Shown: positions 7,945 through 14,717 of the stretch, in pieces
Layout: each line of letters opens with the position of its first letter
Numbering within the stretch: the stretch's first letter is position 1
Made by a program: the position numbers and the translations under genes
Source of the DNA: Gillisia lutea
Lineage (GTDB): Bacteria; Bacteroidota; Bacteroidia; Flavobacteriales; Flavobacteriaceae
DNA length: 64,000 nucleotides
Assembly (NCBI RefSeq): GCF_021568705.1
Contig: NZ_JAKGTH010000011.1
Location: 248,001-312,000, forward strand
Direction: 5' to 3'
The notes under the pieces: generated by a model
Databases searched by the model: none
What the model was told of the DNA's origin: nothing
What the model saw: the letters and a program-made list of their open reading frames with translations, nothing else

Positions 7945-8784
7945 TTAATGATGTGATCCTATGCAAAGCATATTCATTTCCTTTAAAATTTTCTCTTTCC
8001 TTACTGCAGAAACCCCAAGGTGGTCCAGATAAAAATTATCGTTTATAAGTTCCTTGCATAGAACTACATCCCTGCTTAATAAAAACTGTTTTTCTCTATT
8101 AGTAAGAAGGGTTGAAACCGTTATTGGGTAAAGACCTGCAGTATCGATACGTTGTTTTAAACTATTGTTTGCCGGGTAATCCCAACTTAATAAGTATAGG
8201 TTTACGCATTTTCCATAGGCAATAGCATCTGCCGTAAACCTTGTGTTAGTAACCACCCATCCTTTTTTAAATTGAATTTTGGTCTGATTGAAATTTGCAA
8301 TATCCTTAAAGCGTGCATCTATATACAGAGGTATCTTTACATCGCAATTCCTACCTTGTTCGCCATGAAATTTACATTCTACTAGAAATTGTTCAGTATC
8401 TTTTAATACTACTACATCTACTTCATGTTTAACACATTTCCCTTGAAGAATCTTTCCTACTTTAGTATGATATCCACTATATTTTAGCAAGGCTGCTATA
8501 AACCGTTCAAAAGGAAATCCGGTAGGGCCTAATTCGTAAATGGCTTTTTTCAATTTGTATTTCGATGCTACCAAACCGTGCTTTTTCTTTAAAAGATTAA
8601 AAGCACGGTTATAGATTTGTTTTGTGGAGATACCTTCATATAGTTCATCTCCCAGAATTTGAATGATCTCCTGTATTACCGCTTCATTAGCTCCCGCTCT
8701 TCTTAAGGAAGAAGCTACCTTATCCATAGAGAAAAGTACCTTTTCCCCGGAAGCTTTTATTATATGTAAATTCTTGAATTGCAT
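7945..8784 (-). CDS. ATP-cone domain fused to an Mrr-like restriction endonuclease domain
   Basis: Residues 1 to about 90 form an ATP-cone (IIKASGEKVLFSMDKVASSLRRAG, then ISTKQIYNRAFNLLKKKHG), the nucleotide-sensing module best known from ribonucleotide reductases and NrdR. Residues ~95-230 resemble the PD-(D/E)xK nuclease fold of Mrr: FERFIAALLKYSGY, then HEVDVVVLKDTEQFLVECKFH, where the Asp of HEVD and the Glu and Lys of ECK are the catalytic triad. The tail has a short Cys-containing helix. There is no modification enzyme nearby, so a classical restriction role is unlikely. It lies between a universal stress gene (44 bp upstream) and the beta-CASP nuclease (1 bp downstream). A nuclease controlled by ATP or dATP level is the inference. 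Confidence 0.85.
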   Translation of the reverse strand: MQFKNLHIIKASGEKVLFSMDKVASSLRRAGANEAVIQEIIQILGDELYEGISTKQIYNRAFNLLKKKHGLVASKYKLKKAIYELGPTGFPFERFIAALLKYSGYHTKVGKILQGKCVKHEVDVVVLKDTEQFLVECKFHGEQGRNCDVKIPLYIDARFKDIANFNQTKIQFKKGWVVTNTRFTADAIAYGKCVNLYLLSWDYPANNSLKQRIDTAGLYPITVSTLLTNREKQFLLSRDVVLCKELINDNFYLDHLGVSAVRKEKILKEMNMLCIGSHH

Positions 8785-8828
8785 AAAAGCTTGGTTAAAA
8801 GGGTTAATAAGGAATAACTTAAACCAAT

Positions 8829-9686
8829 TTACGCTTTAATACTGTGCATTACCAGTATTGGAACCTGAGGCTTGTAGCCTATCTCTTCAATAAGAGATTT
8901 CGCAAAAATACTTGCAAAGAATCCGTGCTTTTTGTGAATGATGCCCAGTAAATTACTACCTCTACTTTCAATAAATGAATGAATTCCTGCCGCAACCTTG
9001 ATATTTGTAAGTGTGTGAAAGGTATGAACTACATTACTTAAATAATCTTCCAGCACCTCTTTATTACTTTCTTGTTCAGGAGTGAGTTTATCGCTTTGCT
9101 GTATATAGAGCACACGTATCGCTGCTCCGTAATGTTTAGCAAGCTCAATAAGTGGTGCAAGTTCATTATGCCTATAGTAAGTCTTGAAATTAGTGGCAAA
9201 CACGATCTCTTTTTTTGTTTCCTCTAAAAAAACAGCTTCTTCGGGCACCACTATAACAGGACATTGCTTAACCTTTTCCATCACGTTAACAGCATTACTA
9301 CCGTACAAGATGTTTACAGGGTTAGTTTCCCCTTTTGTACCCATAATTATCAAATCGATATCTTTTTCTTTTACCGTTTGTTTTACCGCTTCCAGAACCG
9401 GGCTATAGGTAGAGATCATTTCAAATTTATGATGGGGGTTATCAGACCTGAAGGCAATACCGTCAATCAGTTTTTCTAATCCCATTTCAGAATATTCTTT
9501 AGCCTTTTCGTATGCCGGTTCCCCCGGTTGAGGGACAATAAGTGTATCTGTTGTAAAGTGATAAAGCTGGAATGCATTTAATAAGTAAAACGTACAGGTT
9601 TCGTTCTTGTATAAGTTCAATGCATAGGTCAGTGCGTTCCAAGCATTCTTGGAGAAGTCGGTAGGTATTAGTATCTTCTTTTTCAT
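8829..9686 (-). CDS. Universal stress protein, tandem Usp domains
   Basis: Two Usp domains in 285 residues. The first (1 to ~150) starts KKILIPTDFSKNAWNALTYAL and carries the ATP-binding pattern GTKGET...GSNAV. The second (~155-285) starts EIVFATNFKTYYRHNELAPLI but lacks the G-x2-G-x9-G-S motif, so only the first domain is expected to bind ATP. Its second domain ends in the HKKHGFFASIFAKSL...PQVPILVM pattern shared with the other island Usps. It heads an operon with the ATP-cone nuclease and beta-CASP nuclease, and has an FNR-like promoter just upstream. It is a paralog of the three genes that follow on the same strand, and of the one at 18825. Confidence 0.93.
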   Translation of the reverse strand: MKKKILIPTDFSKNAWNALTYALNLYKNETCTFYLLNAFQLYHFTTDTLIVPQPGEPAYEKAKEYSEMGLEKLIDGIAFRSDNPHHKFEMISTYSPVLEAVKQTVKEKDIDLIIMGTKGETNPVNILYGSNAVNVMEKVKQCPVIVVPEEAVFLEETKKEIVFATNFKTYYRHNELAPLIELAKHYGAAIRVLYIQQSDKLTPEQESNKEVLEDYLSNVVHTFHTLTNIKVAAGIHSFIESRGSNLLGIIHKKHGFFASIFAKSLIEEIGYKPQVPILVMHSIKA

Positions 9687-9701
9687 TTCTTTAATTATTT
9701 A

Positions 9702-9750
9702 CAGGGTAAAATTAATTTCTTTACCAAGCTGAAAATATGACGACCGTCAT
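9702..9750 (-). promoter_or_regulatory. FNR-like class II promoter for usp/ATP-cone nuclease/beta-CASP operon
   Basis: Minus strand: inverted repeat ATGACGGTCGTCAT (9750-9737), 22 bp, core TAATTTTA (9714-9707). Predicted start near 9702, 16 bp before the ATG. This repeat is one of the most symmetric of the set. It falls in a 97-bp gap inside a run of same-strand usp genes and so splits them into two operons. Confidence 0.84.
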
Positions 9751-9783
9751 CAAGCTTCATATCTGTATTTTAAGTTGAAATTT

Positions 9784-10611
9784 TTAGGAAAGTGGTAAGA
9801 TAAGCACCGGAACTTCCGAATAAATTCCAAGATTTTCCTGTAATGGTTTGTTAAGCATTTTTTCTAAGACCGAATGTTTTTTGTTTACAAAGGCAATAAG
9901 ATCACTTTCCCTACTGGCAGTAAAACAATAGATACCTAAAGCTACATCGGGAATCTTAAGGGAGTGAAAGGAATGAGGGATAAAAGCTAATAAATTGGCT
10001 ATTTGGTGTTTATTCTTTTTATGCTCGATACTTAGTGATAAAGATTTATCTATATGTATTATCCGTACGGGAGCATTATATTTTAAACTAAGGTTTATAA
10101 GAAATTCGAAGTTCTTTTTGGTATGTGCACTGTTATAATCGTTAGCCAGTACAATTTCCTTAATCCCGGTAAAAGCTATGTCAGAGGGAACTATAAGTAT
10201 GGGCGCATGCTGGACTGTATCTACAATCTTTAGTGCATTACTTCCATAAAGCACCTCTTTAGCTCCTGTCGTCCCTTTTGCGCCAATAATAATAGTTTCA
10301 ATCTCATTTCCCTGCAACTGTAATTGTAGTGCTTCTAGCAAAGTATTTTCATTAGAGACAGGAATAAAACGATGGCCGGGAAAGGCATAGCTGGAAGTTA
10401 TAACTTCAATTAGTTTTTCCAGGTCATGTTCAGATTTGAGTTTTAGCTTAGTGGGGTCATTAAAATTTTTATCTACGCTAAATCTTGATATCTGTGTGTA
10501 AGCGTTTAACACTATAAATCTACAGTCTTCTTTTTTATACAAATTAACAGCGTACAGGAGCGCATTCCATGCATTTTGCGAAAAGTCTGTAGGCAGTAGT
10601 ACGGTTTTCAT
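9784..10611 (-). CDS. Universal stress protein, tandem Usp domains
   Basis: 275 residues with two Usp domains. The N-terminus KTVLLPTDFSQNAWNALLYAVNLY is nearly the same as in the neighbours. The first domain has the nucleotide motif GAKGTTGAKEVLYGSNAL. The second domain (from about IKEIVLANDYNSAHT) lacks it but keeps the FVNKKHSVLEKMLNKPL...VPVLILP ending. Third gene of an operon of three usp genes (10 bp behind the gene at 10622). Usp proteins of this kind are cytosolic and help cells survive starvation or low oxygen; the exact client is unknown. Confidence 0.92.
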   Translation of the reverse strand: MKTVLLPTDFSQNAWNALLYAVNLYKKEDCRFIVLNAYTQISRFSVDKNFNDPTKLKLKSEHDLEKLIEVITSSYAFPGHRFIPVSNENTLLEALQLQLQGNEIETIIIGAKGTTGAKEVLYGSNALKIVDTVQHAPILIVPSDIAFTGIKEIVLANDYNSAHTKKNFEFLINLSLKYNAPVRIIHIDKSLSLSIEHKKNKHQIANLLAFIPHSFHSLKIPDVALGIYCFTASRESDLIAFVNKKHSVLEKMLNKPLQENLGIYSEVPVLILPLS

Positions 10612-10621
10612 TACAACTGGA

Positions 10622-11464
10622 TTACTTTGCTGGAGGAATCACTAAAAAAGGAATTTTCACATGAAATCCAAGCTCGTTAATAACCGGACGGAAAAGTAAA
10701 TTCTCGAAGAAGGAATGTTTGTTGTTAATCATTACTAAAAGGTCTATAGGTTTATCGGTTTGAAAATCGTAAATAGCCAGTGGTACGCTTTTGTTCTCTA
10801 TGCTATAGAAAACATGCTTATTCTCTTTAAAATACGTAGCGAGAACCTTCTTAGATTTTTCTTGTTCAGGTGCTAAAGGTTTTCCGAAGAAAACATTCAT
10901 AATATGTAATTCGGAAGCATGCATCTCTATGAACCATTTTAGGAAGGTTAACTGAAGTTGAGTATAATCTATATCATAATCGGTAGGAAATAGAACGTCA
11001 TCAGGGTTTACATATTCAAAATTTGAAGGGATGGCCAATAGCGGGCATTTGGCTCTTTTAATTGCATGCACGGTTTGTGTACCAAATAAAATCTCATCGG
11101 CTCCTGTAGCACCCTGTGTTCCCATTATAATAAGGTCAATCTTTTTTTCATCTACCTGTGCTCTTATTTCCTCATTTAATAAGCTGAAGGAGGAAATATG
11201 ATGGAATGTATGTTTTGGATTAGGGAATGCTTTCGTGATCTTTTCTTGCACTCTTGCCAATCCTACTTGAGAGTTGTTTTTATAAACCTCGTTCAAGCTT
11301 AAATGTGATGGGGCGTATAAAATATACTCGGTATCGTAAAGAACAGGAGTATAAGTATTTAAAAGATAGAAGAGACATTCTTCATTTTTTAAAAGTTGTA
11401 CCGCATATTTAATAGCGTTATAAGCATTTTCTGAAAAATCGGTTGGAAGTAAGATCCTTTTCAT
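10622..11464 (-). CDS. Universal stress protein, tandem Usp domains
   Basis: 280 residues, two Usp domains. KRILLPTDFSENAYNAIKYAVQLL opens the first domain, which carries GTQGATGADEILFGTQTV, a full ATP-binding motif with Thr in place of Ser. The second domain, from VLFPTDYDIDYTQLQ, has no such motif and ends in INNKHSFFENLLFRP...KIPFLVIP. It is the middle gene of the three-usp operon, 24 bp behind the gene at 11489. Confidence 0.92.
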   Translation of the reverse strand: MKRILLPTDFSENAYNAIKYAVQLLKNEECLFYLLNTYTPVLYDTEYILYAPSHLSLNEVYKNNSQVGLARVQEKITKAFPNPKHTFHHISSFSLLNEEIRAQVDEKKIDLIIMGTQGATGADEILFGTQTVHAIKRAKCPLLAIPSNFEYVNPDDVLFPTDYDIDYTQLQLTFLKWFIEMHASELHIMNVFFGKPLAPEQEKSKKVLATYFKENKHVFYSIENKSVPLAIYDFQTDKPIDLLVMINNKHSFFENLLFRPVINELGFHVKIPFLVIPPAK

Positions 11465-11488
11465 GGCCAGATAATTTTAATTGTTATT

Positions 11489-12367
11489 TTATTGATTGTT
11501 TGCAAGTCCCGTTACAACATCTCTATGATAGTTTTGCAGGATCATAAAAGGGATTTTTGGATGCAAGCCAATTTTATCGATGGTATGTTTATGCAACATT
11601 TCCTCCAAAAATGTATGGTGAGAGTTTACCATGATAAGCATATCAATGTCCATTTCATCTATAGCGGTCTTAATGGCTTCTACACGATCTGTTTCTTCTA
11701 CCAGGTGAAATTTGAATCTTATTTCATAGAATTGCTCTTTTAAAAATAATTGATTGTCCTTTTGTCGAAAAGATTCCACAGGAAAATTAGAAACGTAGAG
11801 CATATGAATGGTAGTTCGAAAGGAGCGGGCCATGTCCACAATTAATTTTAGTTCCCTTCTTTGATAAGGAATCATATAATTAGTGGGGAACAGGATATTC
11901 TTCGGGGTTTTGTATTTGCAATCTGCCGGGATGCATAATACAGGGCACTGCACATGCTTAATTACCTGCAGGGTATTGGTTCCAAAGGTGATATTCTTAT
12001 CATCTGTCTCACCCTGAGTTCCCATTACCACAATATCGGCATTCTCACTATTTATAAGGTCATTAACCTCATCTACCAGGATCCCAAAGGCCGATAAACT
12101 TTTAACGCGATGTCTAGGATTTGGTGAATAGTCTTTTAATTGTTTTTCTATATGGGAAAGGGATGCGTTCGATTTTTTTAGAACTTCTTGTTTTAAGATT
12201 TCCAAGGCATCTTTATCTGGTAATCTCTGGGTGTTATAAACCTCATCTGCAAAAGCATGTAAAATTATAATTTCACTTATCTCATATTTAAAGAGATCCA
12301 CGGCGTATTTCAATGCATTAAATGCATTCTCTGAAAAGTCTGTAGGAATTATAATTTTTCTCATCAC
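11489..12367 (-). CDS. Universal stress protein, tandem Usp domains
   Basis: 292 residues, two Usp domains. First domain: RKIIIPTDFSENAFNALKYAVDLF and GTQGETDDKNITFGTNTL (ATP-binding pattern). Second domain: ILFPTNYMIPYQRRELKLIV, no nucleotide motif, ending VNSHHTFLEEMLHKH...KIPFMIL. The C-terminal 12 residues extend past the usual end. First gene of the three-usp operon, with an FNR-like promoter whose predicted transcript starts only 12 bp ahead of the ATG. Divergent from the WG-repeat gene at 12552, which has its own copy of the site. Confidence 0.92.
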   Translation of the reverse strand: MMRKIIIPTDFSENAFNALKYAVDLFKYEISEIIILHAFADEVYNTQRLPDKDALEILKQEVLKKSNASLSHIEKQLKDYSPNPRHRVKSLSAFGILVDEVNDLINSENADIVVMGTQGETDDKNITFGTNTLQVIKHVQCPVLCIPADCKYKTPKNILFPTNYMIPYQRRELKLIVDMARSFRTTIHMLYVSNFPVESFRQKDNQLFLKEQFYEIRFKFHLVEETDRVEAIKTAIDEMDIDMLIMVNSHHTFLEEMLHKHTIDKIGLHPKIPFMILQNYHRDVVTGLANNQ

Positions 12368-12378
12368 TTTAAATTTTA

Positions 12379-12427
12379 TCTCATAAAATTATAGGATCAA
12401 GTTTCTAAAAACTATGACAGATATCAG
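12379..12427 (-). promoter_or_regulatory. FNR-like class II promoter for the three-usp operon
   Basis: Minus strand: inverted repeat CTGATATCTGTCAT (12427-12414), 22 bp, core TAATTTTA (12391-12384), the same core as at 9714 and 22338. Predicted start near 12379. Confidence 0.83.
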
Positions 12428-12482
12428 GTTTTATAACAAGCGGCTAGTATTCTCTATATTTTTTGGCACATCTTTTTTAAAT

Positions 12483-12531
12483 ATGATTGTAGTCATTTTT
12501 TATCCCCGTTTTCTCAGTTACCTTTCAGTTT
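12483..12531 (+). promoter_or_regulatory. FNR-like class II promoter for the WG-repeat gene
   Basis: Plus strand: inverted repeat ATGATTGTAGTCAT (12483-12496), 22 bp, core TACCTTTC (12519-12526), which fits TAnnTTTR except at the last base. Spacing is the same 29.5 bp. Predicted start near 12531, 21 bp ahead of the ATG at 12552. Confidence 0.76.
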
Positions 12532-12551
12532 TAACGTAAAAATGCACTAAA

Positions 12552-13184
12552 ATGAAACAGATAGTTATAACACTAGCATTCCTGCTTATACCCATGTTCG
12601 AATATGCGCAGGTAATTAAAGACTTAGATAAAGTAGGGCCGTCAAACGAGGGTTACACAGCGGTTATGAAGGATGGTAAATGGGGCTTCATGAATGCTGA
12701 AGGAACCCTGGTTATAGATTTTAGGGACGACCTTATTGTAAACAAGAAAACATCAAAAGCTTTAGATCTTGGGGTAGCCACTCACAGATATCCTTCTTTT
12801 CAGGATAACAGATGTATAATTAAACAGATGAAAAATGGTGTTAATTACTACGGGTTTATTAATGGAAAAGGGGAAACCGTTATCGAGCCTATTTATTTGA
12901 ATGTTTCAAACTTCAATAACGAACTGGCACTGGCATTAAAAATAGATGAAGAGGAATTAGGCCGAAATGATATTTTAGATAAAAAAATAGTGTCATATCA
13001 GTACGATGTTGTGTTATTAGATAAAGAAGGCAAAGTTAAAAAATACCTGGCCGGCCCATTCCCGGTTACAATTTCAAGAGAGAAATTAAGGGATGCTCCC
13101 AAAATAGTGGCAAAACGAATATCTTCTAATACCATTTCAGTTAAAAATCCAAATGGTAAGTGGGATATACATACTTTAAAATAG
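12552..13184 (+). CDS. Exported WG-repeat protein
   Basis: A signal peptide (residues 1 to ~20, ending EYAQ) is followed by WG repeats: KDGKWGFMNAEGTLVIDFRDD near residue 40, NYYGFINGKGETVIEPIY near 100, and a worn copy NPNGKWDIHTLK at the end. Each repeat is a short beta-meander seen in many periplasmic or surface proteins of Bacteroidota. The protein (210 residues) is expected in the periplasm or outer membrane; its partner is unknown. It is a single-gene unit with its own FNR-like promoter and a terminator shared with hsp20. Confidence 0.85.
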   Translation: MKQIVITLAFLLIPMFEYAQVIKDLDKVGPSNEGYTAVMKDGKWGFMNAEGTLVIDFRDDLIVNKKTSKALDLGVATHRYPSFQDNRCIIKQMKNGVNYYGFINGKGETVIEPIYLNVSNFNNELALALKIDEEELGRNDILDKKIVSYQYDVVLLDKEGKVKKYLAGPFPVTISREKLRDAPKIVAKRISSNTISVKNPNGKWDIHTLK

Positions 13185-13195
13185 CACAAAAACAG

Positions 13196-13241
13196 TTAGA
13201 GAGCTAAGTATTTTTAGATACCTAGCTCTCTAATTTCTTTA
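13196..13241. terminator. Bidirectional terminator between the WG-repeat gene and hsp20
   Basis: Perfect 11-bp arms TTAGAGAGCTA (13196-13206) and TAGCTCTCTAA (13223-13233) with a 16-nt loop, followed by TTTCTTT. It lies between two converging genes 75 bp apart. Confidence 0.82.
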
Positions 13242-13259
13242 GATTTAATTTTAAATTCT

Positions 13260-13742
13260 CTAAGCTATTTTAATTTGTTTAGCTTTTGCTTTTAACTCTT
13301 TCTTTTTAGGAAGATCCAGGTGTAGAATACCATCTTTATAATTTGCTTTTACATCCTTAGATTCGTCTACACTTTCTGGTAAGCTCATAGATCTGGAAAA
13401 AGAATTATAGCTGAATTCTTTTCGAAGAAAGCCTTCTTTTTCTTCTTCTTTCTTTGTTTCTTTTTCGGCTGAAATATTTAGCATTCCATTTTCAATGGTC
13501 ACTTTAAAATCATCTTTCGCCAATCCTGGTGCAGCAAGTTCAATTTCAAAATTTGCATCACTATCCTTTATGTTTACAGCAGGGCTAAATGCATAACTTT
13601 TCAATGGATCACCATTAAAAATACGATTCAAATTAAAAATACCTCTTCTGGTATCTAAAATGTCTGAAAAGAAATCATCTTCAGGAAAAAAAGAATCAAA
13701 ACGCGCAGGAACTGTTGGTCCCCTAAATTTAATTAATGACAT
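13260..13742 (-). CDS. Small heat shock protein, Hsp20/alpha-crystallin family
   Basis: ATP-independent holdase that keeps unfolding proteins soluble; it acts as a cytosolic oligomer. 160 residues. The alpha-crystallin domain spans about residues 52-150: FSPAVNIKDSDANFEIELAAPGLAKDDFKVTIENGMLNI is its start (shown here in parts: PGLAKDDF and NGMLNISAE), then EFSYNSFSRSMSLPESVD and YKDGILHLDLPKK, which is the usual G-x-L-x-L/I signature. The tail has IKIA, close to the I-x-I motif used in oligomer formation. It has a single-gene FNR-like promoter, divergent from the TerB-like gene. Confidence 0.94.
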   Translation of the reverse strand: MSLIKFRGPTVPARFDSFFPEDDFFSDILDTRRGIFNLNRIFNGDPLKSYAFSPAVNIKDSDANFEIELAAPGLAKDDFKVTIENGMLNISAEKETKKEEEKEGFLRKEFSYNSFSRSMSLPESVDESKDVKANYKDGILHLDLPKKKELKAKAKQIKIA

Positions 13743-13780
13743 AATTTTAAGTTTTAAAGGTTAATAGTTTCCTTTTATTG

Positions 13781-13829
13781 TGTCCCTAAATTATGTTATA
13801 ACCCTGTTGTCTAAAATGATAAATGTCAG
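13781..13829 (-). promoter_or_regulatory. FNR-like class II promoter for hsp20
   Basis: Minus strand: inverted repeat CTGACATTTATCAT (13829-13816), 22 bp, core TAATTTAG (13793-13786), the same core as at 6506. Predicted start near 13781, 39 bp before the ATG, the longest leader of the nine. Confidence 0.82.
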
Positions 13830-13893
13830 TTACTTAAAATTATTTTAATGTAGTTTTAAAGTGGCTGCTTTATCTAAGTTTATAAAATAAAAG

Positions 13894-13942
13894 CTGATAA
13901 AAATCATTTTAAAACTTGTATCTTTCTACTACTTTGGAGAGG
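13894..13942 (+). promoter_or_regulatory. FNR-like class II promoter for the TerB/zinc-ribbon/ATPase operon
   Basis: Plus strand: inverted repeat CTGATAAAAATCAT (13894-13907), 22 bp, core TACTTTGG (13930-13937), a one-mismatch fit to TAnnTTTG. Predicted start near 13942, 21 bp ahead of the ATG. With the hsp20 site it makes a divergent pair inside 220 bp, each in register with its own gene. Confidence 0.76.
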
Positions 13943-13962
13943 TAATTTTTAATTATATAGAA

Positions 13963-14367
13963 ATGAATAAGCCATTAAATACCTGGGCCTCTAAAGAATT
14001 CTATCAAAGTATAGGAAAACTTTTTTATGCTGTTGCAGCAATCGATAAAAAGGTTAGAAAAGATGAGGTAGGGAAACTCAAGGAAATTATTAAAAAGGAG
14101 TGGGTGCCTGTGCATGATACTCTTGATGAATTTGGTACCGATACTGCCTATCAAATAGAGATCATTTTCGATTGGCTGGAAGATGATGAGCAAAATGCCA
14201 ATGAGGCTTTTTTGGAATTCCAGGAATACAAAAAGAATCACGAAAGCTTTTTTGAGCCACCAATTAAAAAATTGATATGGAAAACGGCCGATAGTATTGC
14301 GTCAGCATTTTCGGGGAAAAATAAATCGGAATTAATTGTACTGTCAAAATTAAAGTCTATTCTTTAA
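13963..14367 (+). CDS. TerB-like helical protein
   Basis: 134 residues, cytosolic, mostly helical. The segment FYQSIGKLFYAVAAIDKKVRKDEVGKLKEIIKKEW resembles the TerB/DjlA tellurite-resistance fold, in which the DKKVRKDE acidic loop often binds a metal. The rest, ending SELIVLSKLKSIL, also fits the final helix of that fold. No partner of the ter operon is nearby, so a tellurite role should not be assumed. It starts an operon with the zinc-ribbon protein (11 bp) and the P-type ATPase (75 bp). Confidence 0.7.
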   Translation: MNKPLNTWASKEFYQSIGKLFYAVAAIDKKVRKDEVGKLKEIIKKEWVPVHDTLDEFGTDTAYQIEIIFDWLEDDEQNANEAFLEFQEYKKNHESFFEPPIKKLIWKTADSIASAFSGKNKSELIVLSKLKSIL

Positions 14368-14378
14368 AAAATCATGTT

Positions 14379-14642
14379 ATGAAATATGCTTTATGTCAAA
14401 GTTGCGGAATGCCTTTAGTAGATGCTATTAAGGGTACGAATAGGGATAAGTCAACCAATAACGAATACTGCATGCATTGCTTTCAAAATGGTGAATTTAC
14501 CGATCATCATTTAACCATGCATAAGCTGGAAGTGAAAATACTGGAAATGGCTGAGGTACATAATGATCTCACTCTCGAGGAAGCACGCCAGGTAATTAAA
14601 ATCTTACCTACCTTAAAACGTTGGCAAATGAGTAATTTATAA
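14379..14642 (+). CDS. Small zinc-ribbon protein
   Basis: 87 residues. Two CxxC knuckles are visible: CQSCGMPL at residues 6-13 and CMHCFQNG at about 32-39, separated by ~22 residues; this fits the putative zinc-ribbon family whose members carry the CxxCGMPL motif. A helical C-terminal part follows (LEVKILEMAEVHNDLTLEEARQVIKILPTLKRW). The function of the family is unknown; protein or nucleic-acid binding is plausible. It lies between the TerB-like gene and the P-type ATPase in one transcription unit. Confidence 0.82.
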   Translation: MKYALCQSCGMPLVDAIKGTNRDKSTNNEYCMHCFQNGEFTDHHLTMHKLEVKILEMAEVHNDLTLEEARQVIKILPTLKRWQMSNL

Positions 14643-14717
14643 CCTGAGTAAAATAACTATGCGAAGCCTTCCTATTTATTTTCTTAACCTTAGTTCTTTA
14701 TACTTATACTGAAAAGT

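Noticed and set aside
7945-8784. Type IV restriction system
   Set aside because: The nuclease domain is Mrr-like, but it is fused to an ATP-cone and stands in a stress operon with no other defence gene; a defence role is possible but not supported.
13816-13858. The hsp20 repeat also driving the TerB-like gene through TAGTTTTA at 13851
   Set aside because: The distance is 28.5 bp, one off the common value, and a better placed repeat (13894) exists for that gene.
13963-14367. Tellurite resistance gene
   Set aside because: The fold is TerB-like but none of the other ter genes is present, so the phenotype should not be inferred.
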